From NCBI GenBank assembly GCA_002341185.1, contig DDNP01000013.1, positions 1 through 17,334 on the forward strand: 17,334 nt of DNA, given 5' to 3'. Numbering within the stretch: the stretch's first letter is position 1; every line of letters begins with the position of its first letter. The position numbers and the translations under genes were made by a program. Under the pieces are notes generated by a model. That model saw only the letters and a list, made by a program, of their open reading frames with translations, did not search any database and was not told where the DNA came from. This DNA is from Candidatus Neomicrothrix sp. UBA2517 (GTDB taxonomy: Bacteria > Actinomycetota > Acidimicrobiia > Acidimicrobiales > UBA8592). Below, piece by piece: positions 6,826 through 12,850 of this stretch.

Positions 6826-7674
6826 ATGAGTCGCTATATTCTTACATTGTCATGCCCTGATCAGAAAGGCATTCTCGGTACGGTAAGTCACCGCCTCTTT
6901 GACATTGGCGGCAATATCCTTGAGAATGCTCAATGCACAGAAATCAAATCTGATACCTTTTGCATGCGCACATGCTTTGAGATTGATGGAGTTCCCCCAG
7001 ATACTATCAATGATGCATTGGGCAAAGTAGCAGAAGAATTCTCTGCTGAATTTTCGTTACGGGAGGAAAAGCAACTCCCGAAAGTACTTATTATGGTTTC
7101 CCGTTACGACCACTGTCTGCTGGACCTTTTCTATAAAAAACGAACAGGTGAACTTGCAATAGAAATACCTATTGTTGTCTCAAACCATACGGACCTTAAA
7201 GAGCATGCTGAAGATAATGGTGCGGCGTTTCAACATATTCCAGTTACCCCGCAAACACGAGAAGAAGCTGAGTATGAACTTCTCAAGGTCATAAAAGAGT
7301 ACGATATTGATTTCATTGTCCTGGCCCGTTACATGCAAATATTAAGCGAAAATTTTTGTCATCAACTTCACGGTCGAATCATTAACATCCACCACTCCTT
7401 TCTTCCTAGTTTCCGAGGAGCAAAGCCTTACCATCAAGCATGGGATCGTGGAGTAAAGCTCATTGGGGCTACAGCACATTATGTAACCCCTGCACTCGAT
7501 GAAGGGCCAATACTAGCTCAAGACATAGCAAGAGTTACTCACAACGACACTCCGGAATCAATGGAACAAAAGGGTCGCGAAATAGAAAGACGCGTACTTT
7601 CGCGTGCTGTTAAAGCTCACTCGAGTGGTAGAGCATTTCTTCTTGGCGACCGAACAGTGGTTTTCGAGCACTAA
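6826..7674 (+). CDS. purU: formyltetrahydrofolate deformylase
   Basis: This 282-residue enzyme hydrolyses 10-formyltetrahydrofolate to formate and tetrahydrofolate, balancing one-carbon pools and supplying formate for purine synthesis. The N-terminal ACT domain (about 3-80) starts YILTLSCPDQKGILGTVS. The formyltransferase domain (about 85-282) carries VSRYDHCLLDLFYKKRTGEL (91-110), VVSNHTDL (117-124), LARYMQILS (166-174), NIHHSFLPSFRGAKPYHQA (187-205) and LDEGP (224-228). N187, H189 and D225 are the expected catalytic residues. Length and motif order are those of a complete PurU. The nearest neighbours, the methyltransferase (64-base gap) and the P450 (160-base gap), are not obviously linked; the close -10 box suggests its own promoter. 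Confidence 0.96.
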   Translation: MSRYILTLSCPDQKGILGTVSHRLFDIGGNILENAQCTEIKSDTFCMRTCFEIDGVPPDTINDALGKVAEEFSAEFSLREEKQLPKVLIMVSRYDHCLLDLFYKKRTGELAIEIPIVVSNHTDLKEHAEDNGAAFQHIPVTPQTREEAEYELLKVIKEYDIDFIVLARYMQILSENFCHQLHGRIINIHHSFLPSFRGAKPYHQAWDRGVKLIGATAHYVTPALDEGPILAQDIARVTHNDTPESMEQKGREIERRVLSRAVKAHSSGRAFLLGDRTVVFEH

Positions 7675-7820
7675 AGATTTACCATTGCAAATAAAAAATT
7701 TAGCTACTGTCATCAATTCTCATTTCTCAGTCAATACTTAAATCTTTTTAATTAAAACAGTGGGAGGCAACACCTAACGCTTTTTAAGGACTCTAATCTT
7801 GTGTGAAGTTATCTGTTGAC

Positions 7821-7832
7821 TACAATTCTTTA
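7821..7832 (+). promoter_or_regulatory. putative leaderless promoter core of the P450 gene
   Basis: The -10 box TACAAT (7821-7826) is followed by eight bases and ATG 7835. The 12 bases TACAATTCTTTA are identical to 11530-11541 upstream of the 41-residue gene, and a CTGTTG(A/G)C block lies just before both. No Shine-Dalgarno sequence is present. The -35 region is weak (TTGTGT at 7799). Confidence 0.5.
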
Positions 7833-7834
7833 AG

Positions 7835-9067
7835 ATGAGCACAGACCTAATAGAAGAGTTCCATACCCTTTTATCCGGGGAAAAGATTGACCACTATCAG
7901 GTCTTTGATCAACTTCGTCAAGGATTACCAATCTTCTACAGCGAACCAATGGATGGTTGGGTAGTCTCTCGGTGGAATGACGTCTCAAGAGTCCTTAAGA
8001 GCAACGAAGAGTTCGAACCGATGGAAGCGGGTGCAGGTAGTTCAGGAATATATGGTCGAACTATCTTGCACATGACAGGAGAGGAACATAGAAAAAAATC
8101 AGCAATCCTTGCAAAACGATTACGTAACCCACGAAAGCTTAACGGCGAAATTAGTACATTGGTTAAGCTCATTGTCAAGTCTTGCGGAGACAAGCTCAAA
8201 TGGGCACCTCATTCAGTTGATATCAAGCAAGAATTTACTTCAATCATCCCGTTAGAGGTCATCGGTGACTTGATGGCTATGCAAGAAGCCACAGCATTCC
8301 CTAACTGGTATCACAATATTGTTGCTGCGAGCGTATCAAATGTAACCGGCGACCCCGAAATACATAGGCGCGGAATGAAGGCACGAGAAGAATTATTTGA
8401 ATGGCTAGACCCTGCGATTGAGAAGAAAAAACAATGCCCAACACAAGATTTATTCTCTGACTTGTGTTCTATAGAATTCGAATCAGAAATGCTTACTGAA
8501 GAAGAAATTAAATCGTTCTGCGCATTTTTGCTCTCCGCAGGAATAGAGACAACGGACAGGGCTCTCGTTAATCTATTCAGAGAATTAATTCGACATCCCT
8601 CTGAATGGAAGAAACTACAAAATGACAAAAGTTTAATCCCGTCTGCTATCGCAGAAATACTTCGGTTTCGGGCCCCAGTACAAGGAGCCGTTCGTAAAAC
8701 AATAAATAATGCCGACTTCTATGGCGAATATATTCCAGAGGGGGCAAAGATAATGTGCTTACTTGGTTCAGCGAACCATGACCCTGAGGTATTCGAAAAT
8801 CCTAATGAATTTCGAGTCGATCGCTATGCAAGCAATCAGCGTGCTCAATTTACTCCTGCCGGAGACAACAGAGCTTTCGGAGGAGGGTCGCATTTTTGTA
8901 CGGGTTCACTTGTCGCGAAACTAGAAATGGAAGAAGCATTGAAATACGCTCTAAATAACTTTTCATCAATAGAATTTGCTGATGAGATTCCGGAAATGAA
9001 AGGTTTTTATCTGCGATCACCAGAAAACTTGAAAGTGAATTTAACTCCTGCAAGTCATTTGCGTTAA
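7835..9067 (+). CDS. cytochrome P450
   Basis: A 410-residue, soluble bacterial-type P450 monooxygenase that would use electrons from a ferredoxin or similar partner to oxidise a small molecule. Visible signatures are the I-helix oxygen-activation motif AGIETT (235-240, with Glu where Asp is also common), ExxR as EILR (274-277), a PERF-like region HDPEVFENPNEFRVDR (315-330) and the haem loop FGGGSHFCTG (348-357), with C355 as the iron ligand. There is no N-terminal membrane segment, so it is cytoplasmic. The C-helix motif HRKK (85-88) is where haem-propionate contacts are expected. A ferredoxin gene lies 3.2 kb downstream (12277-12528) and is a candidate partner. The substrate and CYP family cannot be assigned here. 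ATG 7835 fits the promoter spacing. Confidence 0.95.
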   Translation: MSTDLIEEFHTLLSGEKIDHYQVFDQLRQGLPIFYSEPMDGWVVSRWNDVSRVLKSNEEFEPMEAGAGSSGIYGRTILHMTGEEHRKKSAILAKRLRNPRKLNGEISTLVKLIVKSCGDKLKWAPHSVDIKQEFTSIIPLEVIGDLMAMQEATAFPNWYHNIVAASVSNVTGDPEIHRRGMKAREELFEWLDPAIEKKKQCPTQDLFSDLCSIEFESEMLTEEEIKSFCAFLLSAGIETTDRALVNLFRELIRHPSEWKKLQNDKSLIPSAIAEILRFRAPVQGAVRKTINNADFYGEYIPEGAKIMCLLGSANHDPEVFENPNEFRVDRYASNQRAQFTPAGDNRAFGGGSHFCTGSLVAKLEMEEALKYALNNFSSIEFADEIPEMKGFYLRSPENLKVNLTPASHLR

Positions 9068-9082
9068 TTTATATTTCTTAAC

Positions 9083-9097
9083 GTTTGTTTTACAAAC
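9083..9097. terminator. hairpin between convergent P450 and CotH genes
   Basis: GTTTGT (9083-9088) and ACAAAC (9092-9097) form a perfect 6-base stem with a TTT loop in the 49-base gap between two convergent genes. No clear T-tract follows on either strand, so a bidirectional terminator is only a suggestion. Confidence 0.35.
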
Positions 9098-9116
9098 TAC
9101 TAACTGGGTTCTTCTT

Positions 9117-10430
9117 CTAGTTTCGCAGAGCGAGATCCATCCACGCTGTCCGTTCTCTGACCCAGGACTTCAAATAAGTCACTTCTTCAATAAAGGTTGT
9201 CCGACTCTGAGCATCTAAATCATTGGGCCAGACGACTGTGCCAAGAATGGGCCAACGTTCGAAATTTTTATCTATGGCAGGCTCAAGAATAGCCACTGCT
9301 TCATCAATGCGAGCTTCAATAGCTACATCGGACCAAGCTCCAGCTCGATGCATCTGCCAGCGCTCCCGGCGGAGTTCTAGAAAAGGTTCATTCCCTAATA
9401 GGGCCTCATACCAGCAGAACCCACGAGGATTGTCACCAGGAAATTCGGGATTCTCGTAGTGCCAGCCTTCAGGTATCCAGGCCTCAAAATACGAGGCATT
9501 CCCAAGGGCGCCGTTATAGTCCCATACAGGCCCCATCCCTAGGATGTTATCCTCAGACAACGTGATCCATGTGCTGAGAACATATCCATCAACGTTACGG
9601 CCAAGCTCGACGATCAGCATGTGGTCAACGAAGCTGTTGAGGTCAATAGAGCCGAAGCTTCCACCGAGAAGTTCGGCTTCTACAGCGTCTAGACGGGCAA
9701 CAATATCATCAACGACATCCGGCCATTCAACTTTTAGATCATCTTTGCAGGATGTCGTTTGGATGAATCTATTACCACCCTCTACCCAGTCTCGCTTCAG
9801 GAGTACAGCTCCTGAAGGAAGTGCCATTCGGGTATCGTCACGTTTAATCTTTTCCATCAATACATAGACGCCCCGATACTCACTGTTGATTTCTAGTTCC
9901 ACGAATCTAGTACGCGCAGCGTACCGACCGATGTCCCGACTTAGCGTGTAGATCAGGTGATTCCGAATTAAGCTCTTGTCTGAGAACGGACCTTGCAGTA
10001 CCCAATCTTCTTCGGCTGGCAGCCCAAGAAGACCTACATCGAGGTCTTCATCGTTAGCATCCCAGGTCTCGAGAGCATAGGACTTTTTGTCAAAGTCGCG
10101 TGATGTATTTCCTCGAACGTGGATCCCTGCGCGCCCTTCATAGATGGAATCGTTATCTGTAAACACCTTGATGGAAGCATGCATCCACTCGCGTTGGTAT
10201 GGGAATTCATCTGGTTCGGCCTCGTCATCTACCATGATAGAGATCCGGGCGAGTGCCGGAAGCACGTCCGAAGCATCGTTAGTGAATTGTTCCCCAACTT
10301 CTTCTGGTGCTCTTTCCCAAATAGATTTTGGTTCGGGAGAGGGCGTCTCAACTTGTGTTTCTCCGCAGGCTACGACACCGCCTACGAGAGCAATGAGGGC
10401 GATGATGCATGTGACGAATCTTTTGGTCAT
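9117..10430 (-). CDS. CotH-family lipoprotein (atypical protein kinase fold)
   Basis: A 437-residue secreted lipoprotein. The signal peptide MTKRFVTCIIALIALVGGVVAC gives C22 as the lipidated residue. CotH family markers are HVRGNTSRDFDKKSYAL (104-120), DWVLQGPFSDKSLIRN (142-157), YRGVYVLMEKIKRDD (185-199) and GPVWDYNGALGN (300-311). CotH of Bacillus phosphorylates spore-coat proteins, and K/D/E/D-type residues in these motifs are the kinase core. In non-sporulating bacteria the family is found on the surface, where its targets are unknown. A neighbouring substrate is not obvious, although several other surface proteins are encoded in the window. Base composition is unlike its flanks: 31 of 60 bases are G or C at both 9661-9720 and 10081-10140, against 19 of 60 in the P450 at 8461-8520. 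This may reflect transfer. Confidence 0.88.
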   Translation of the reverse strand: MTKRFVTCIIALIALVGGVVACGETQVETPSPEPKSIWERAPEEVGEQFTNDASDVLPALARISIMVDDEAEPDEFPYQREWMHASIKVFTDNDSIYEGRAGIHVRGNTSRDFDKKSYALETWDANDEDLDVGLLGLPAEEDWVLQGPFSDKSLIRNHLIYTLSRDIGRYAARTRFVELEINSEYRGVYVLMEKIKRDDTRMALPSGAVLLKRDWVEGGNRFIQTTSCKDDLKVEWPDVVDDIVARLDAVEAELLGGSFGSIDLNSFVDHMLIVELGRNVDGYVLSTWITLSEDNILGMGPVWDYNGALGNASYFEAWIPEGWHYENPEFPGDNPRGFCWYEALLGNEPFLELRRERWQMHRAGAWSDVAIEARIDEAVAILEPAIDKNFERWPILGTVVWPNDLDAQSRTTFIEEVTYLKSWVRERTAWMDLALRN

Positions 10431-10437
10431 TGAACCT

Positions 10438-10443
10438 AATGTA
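10438..10443 (-). promoter_or_regulatory. putative leaderless -10 box of the CotH gene
   Basis: TACATT on the minus strand, seven bases upstream of ATG 10430. It matches TANNNT with leaderless spacing. On the plus strand the overlapping TATAGT (10442-10447) could serve the divergent EamA gene. Confidence 0.4.
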
Positions 10444-10484
10444 TAGTTAAACCCTTAGGCTCTTATCAATTTGACTTCCATTTT

Positions 10485-11462
10485 TTGCTGTTTGCACATG
10501 GCTACGTAAATGCAACTAACCTTAGGAAATGCCAGAGATGGCCCCGACGAGATGAGTTAACAATTCACACGGAAACGTCAGGCTCAGTTCCTGAAAACAA
10601 AATTAAAGAAGGAATTATCTCTTGTAGCTTCGGGTATGTACTTATAGCAATAGCTTCAGTGATTGTTTCAGATTCAGAAGTCCATGGTTTGACAATGGCT
10701 TTCTGGCGATCTTGGATAGCTGTTCCTGTTCTCGGCTTATATGTGGTCTATAAACAGAAACGAAGATTTAATTGGCAAAATTTTTTAGTATGCGCACCTG
10801 CTGGTATCTGCTTCGGAAGCGCCATTGGGTTATTTTTTTGGTCAACACAAATTACAAGCTTGATAAATGCAAGTCTCATCAGTTCACTGCAACCGTTAAT
10901 CATAATCTTCTTAAGTTATTTCTTCTTCTCAGAAATGGTCACTAAAAGCGACGTCGGTCTATCAATTTTTGCGATAAGCGGCGCTGTCATCATAGTGCTT
11001 GCAGGATCTAGTGAAGGAAGTGGAAACCTAAGCGGAGACCTTATTGCTCTCTTAGGGATAACTCTCGGGTCCGGCTACTTTGCTTTCGCAAAAAAAGCAT
11101 TAACGAAACTAGGAGTCGCCGAATTTATGACCGGTTACTTTATTTGGTCCGGATTCACTCTAACCCCAATGATGCTCATTGCCGGAGCTGAGATAATGCC
11201 TCAAACCCAACGTGACTTAACACAAATACTTGCTGTTGCTTTCATTCCAGGTGTCGGGCATATATTGCTTAATTATTCGCAGGGTAAAGCAACGCTCAGT
11301 CTAATAGGGATCCTACAATTACTTATGCCGGTCACTGCAACAGTCTCAGCTGTTCTATTCCTTGAAGCGAATATTTCAGCGATAAAGGGATTAGGTATGT
11401 GCATTGTCTTTTTTGGACTTGGAACAAGTAGCTATATTAGAAGTAAAAGAATAGAGACATAG
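10485..11462 (+). CDS. EamA/DMT-superfamily transporter
   Basis: A 325-residue membrane protein with about ten transmembrane helices arranged as two EamA repeats, the drug/metabolite transporter plan. First-repeat marks are MAFWRSWIAVPVLGLYVV, ICFGSAIGLFFWSTQITSLINASLISSLQPLI and a final hydrophobic helix near 160-175. The second repeat follows SGDLIALLGITLGSGYFAFAKKAL and includes LNYSQGKATLSLIGILQLLMPVTATVSAVLFLEA. Homologues export amino acids or other small metabolites; the substrate cannot be inferred. The start is unclear: the only usual start codon before the first helix is TTG 10485, which gives an atypical 40-residue, basic N-terminal extension and has no ribosome site. It is divergent from the CotH gene. 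The C-terminus ends in basic residues (RSKRIET), as expected for the cytoplasmic side. Confidence 0.85.
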   Translation: MLFAHGYVNATNLRKCQRWPRRDELTIHTETSGSVPENKIKEGIISCSFGYVLIAIASVIVSDSEVHGLTMAFWRSWIAVPVLGLYVVYKQKRRFNWQNFLVCAPAGICFGSAIGLFFWSTQITSLINASLISSLQPLIIIFLSYFFFSEMVTKSDVGLSIFAISGAVIIVLAGSSEGSGNLSGDLIALLGITLGSGYFAFAKKALTKLGVAEFMTGYFIWSGFTLTPMMLIAGAEIMPQTQRDLTQILAVAFIPGVGHILLNYSQGKATLSLIGILQLLMPVTATVSAVLFLEANISAIKGLGMCIVFFGLGTSSYIRSKRIET

Positions 11463-11529
11463 AAGCGGCGAACCAGTGACTCATTTAAGAGATAAGAGTG
11501 AGTTTCGTGACGTTTCACCTGTTGGCGAT

Positions 11530-11541
11530 TACAATTCTTTA
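11530..11541 (+). promoter_or_regulatory. putative leaderless promoter core of the 41-residue gene
   Basis: The -10 box TACAAT (11530-11535) is followed by seven bases and ATG 11543. The 12-base core is identical to the one before the P450 gene. CTGTTGGC (11519-11526) precedes it, as CTGTTGAC does in the P450 promoter. Confidence 0.5.
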
Positions 11542-11542
11542 T

Positions 11543-11668
11543 ATGGGCAAACCTCCGAAAATGAGAAAAACCAATGGTCGTGTCACAGCAAAAGGAACGC
11601 AACCAAAAGGACAAAAAACGAAGACTGTAAATTCAGGATGCTGTACCGACCCTGATTGCAAAAGCTAG
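11543..11668 (+). CDS. 41-residue basic protein with Cys-containing tail
   Basis: The frame reads MGKPPKMRKTNGRVTAKG, then a Gln/Lys/Thr stretch, and ends SGCCTDPDCKS before TAG 11666-11668. Nine of the first 27 residues are Lys or Arg. The tail holds three Cys in a CC-x4-C arrangement that could bind a metal or form disulfides. I do not recognise the family. The case for a real gene is the promoter: TACAAT seven bases before the ATG, sharing a 12-base core with the P450 promoter. A random frame would not be expected to have this. It could be a nucleic-acid-binding or ribosome-associated small protein; that is a guess from composition. It lies in the gap between the EamA transporter and the convergent SET gene. 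Confidence 0.55.
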   Translation: MGKPPKMRKTNGRVTAKGTQPKGQKTKTVNSGCCTDPDCKS

Positions 11669-11728
11669 TCCATACTTTTTATTAATTGTATGAAATTATG
11701 TGCTTGCAGTACTTCTTGTTCTAACTAT

Positions 11729-12034
11729 CTAAGTAGGGCTGTACCAGGTGTAAGTGACTGTTAACTCTTCTCCAGCTCGGATTTCGTTAGTTGTAATAAT
11801 ATGAAAAGAAGAGGGGCCACCCACTCTTTTACAATTACTGGATTCACTATGGTTGATGAAACCTCCAAGAGGGGTACGTTTAATTTCGCTCGACTCGCTG
11901 CAACGATAATGGCTTTCTCCAAGATCTGTTCCAATCGGTATGTCCAATAAAGCAAAAAGGCCATTCCCGTGTATTTCTGATTCTTTAATGGTCAGATAAT
12001 TTGGGAGAGGTTGGTATTGATTTTCTACTAGCAT
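11729..12034 (-). CDS. compact SET-domain protein (putative protein lysine methyltransferase)
   Basis: A 101-residue protein that is almost nothing but a SET domain, the fold that transfers methyl from SAM to lysine. Visible parts are HGNGLFALLDIPIGTDL (22-38, SAM-binding GxG strand), FINHSESSNC (59-68, the pseudoknot NHS/NC motif) and AGEELTVTYTW (87-97, the closing EEL-x-x-x-Y motif; Y95 is the expected catalytic Tyr). There is no post-SET Cys cluster. Canonical SET domains are about 130 residues, so the iSET insert is nearly absent, leaving little for substrate binding. ATG 12034 has a good ribosome site (AGGAG a few bases upstream). No ribosomal-protein or histone-like target gene is next to it; the 41-residue Lys-rich protein is the nearest basic protein, on the opposite strand. 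Confidence 0.82.
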   Translation of the reverse strand: MLVENQYQPLPNYLTIKESEIHGNGLFALLDIPIGTDLGESHYRCSESSEIKRTPLGGFINHSESSNCKRVGGPSSFHIITTNEIRAGEELTVTYTWYSPT

Positions 12035-12276
12035 TTCTCTCCTAGCTCCGACATAATTGCATTTTGGCTGGAGAGATTACCAAATGTGCTTTGAGTCCTT
12101 TAGAGTCCCTGAGAGATAACTAATACGTACCAGCGAGTACAGCAAGACTAGATCTTTTTTCCTTCCGTGGGGGCGCTAGGGGACACTGTCCGCAGTTATT
12201 TGTTCTTAGAAAGATAATCTATCCCTACATCTGTTCCAAGACTTAAACGGATTCAGTGTTTCTCTATTACTAGTGA

Positions 12277-12528
12277 CTACTCAACGTCAAGAAAGATACA
12301 TTCGCCGGGGCACTCTTCAGCTGCATCAATGGTTGCTTCCAAAAGGTTTTCAGGAACATCAACAGGTTCATGGTAGCTGTGTGTCGGTTCTGTAGGAACT
12401 TCCGTGTTAGCTTCTCTCACATAGTAGAGACCGTCATCAGACCCGAAGAAAATCGCTGGAGCGATCTCCTCACAGATGCCGTCGCCAGTACAAAGATCCT
12501 GATCGATCCATACTTTTACTCCGCTCAT
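12277..12528 (-). CDS. P450-type small ferredoxin
   Basis: An 83-residue low-potential iron-sulfur electron carrier. The N-terminal motif is C13-TGD-GI-C19 followed by AP (23-24), the C-terminal one ECPGECI with C73 and C77. The second classical Cys position is occupied by D16 (C-x2-D-x2-C), as in single-cluster ferredoxins that hold [3Fe-4S] or Asp-ligated [4Fe-4S] clusters. An acidic, Pro-rich insert (about 41-61) separates the two halves. Ferredoxins of this type with an IDQDLCTGDGIC start are familiar from Actinobacteria, where they commonly donate electrons to P450s. The P450 at 7835-9067 is the only P450 in the window and thus the obvious candidate partner. The start ATG 12528 has no clear Shine-Dalgarno sequence. 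Downstream, 12035-12276 holds no gene. Confidence 0.9.
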   Translation of the reverse strand: MSGVKVWIDQDLCTGDGICEEIAPAIFFGSDDGLYYVREANTEVPTEPTHSYHEPVDVPENLLEATIDAAEECPGECIFLDVE

Positions 12529-12850
12529 AGGACGAAAAAATGAGATGGCAAGAATGCTGTGGCTGTGTACACATATTCAATCTACAGGGTATTTTGGATG
12601 ATTAGCTAGCTGTATGAGTGTTCTCTCATCGCTTTACTACTAATGAACTATCGCTAACGTGCAATCACCCCCGTAAGTAAACCTCCTCCATATGGGGTTT
12701 ACTACTTTTTGCGTGTGTGGAAGTGCTAGAAGCACGTATTTACATGGGTTTGTAACAACTGTGACGGATTTAACAGGTCTATTAAGACTATTAGGTCGTA
12801 TCGTATAGACCGCGCCCAATCGCAGGTGGCGTTACAGAGCGAGAGGGCTA
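12529..12850. other. divergent intergenic region, hairpin-rich SulP leader
   Basis: This 322-base gap separates the divergent ferredoxin and SulP genes. It contains three inverted repeats on the SulP side: a terminator-like hairpin (12676-12710), a 5-base stem with a 3-base loop (GTGCT 12723-12727 / AGCAC 12731-12735) and a 7-base stem (GGTCTAT 12776-12782 / ATAGACC 12805-12811). No open frame of interest is visible. Bases 12529-12675 hold AT-rich sequence, presumably including promoters for both genes, but I cannot place boxes with confidence. No known riboswitch consensus was recognised. Confidence 0.5.
12676..12710 (+). terminator. intrinsic terminator-like hairpin upstream of SulP
   Basis: AGTAAACC (12676-12683) pairs perfectly with GGTTTACT (12696-12703). 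Two further C-G pairs are possible across a bulged T. A run of five T follows at 12706-12710. No gene reads into it on the plus strand, so it is either an attenuator in the SulP leader or the end of a small transcript. Confidence 0.5.

Noticed and set aside
9544..9867. 107-residue plus-strand frame inside the CotH gene
   Set aside because: Antisense shadow of a clearly coding gene with conserved motifs; the composition is Ser/Arg-rich, as shadows of GC-richer genes often are.
12181..12191. Palindrome GGACACTGTCC downstream of the ferredoxin gene
   Set aside because: Only 11 bases with a one-base centre and no T-tract in either direction. It could be an operator half by chance, but nothing else supports it; the rest of 12035-12276 shows no gene or structure.
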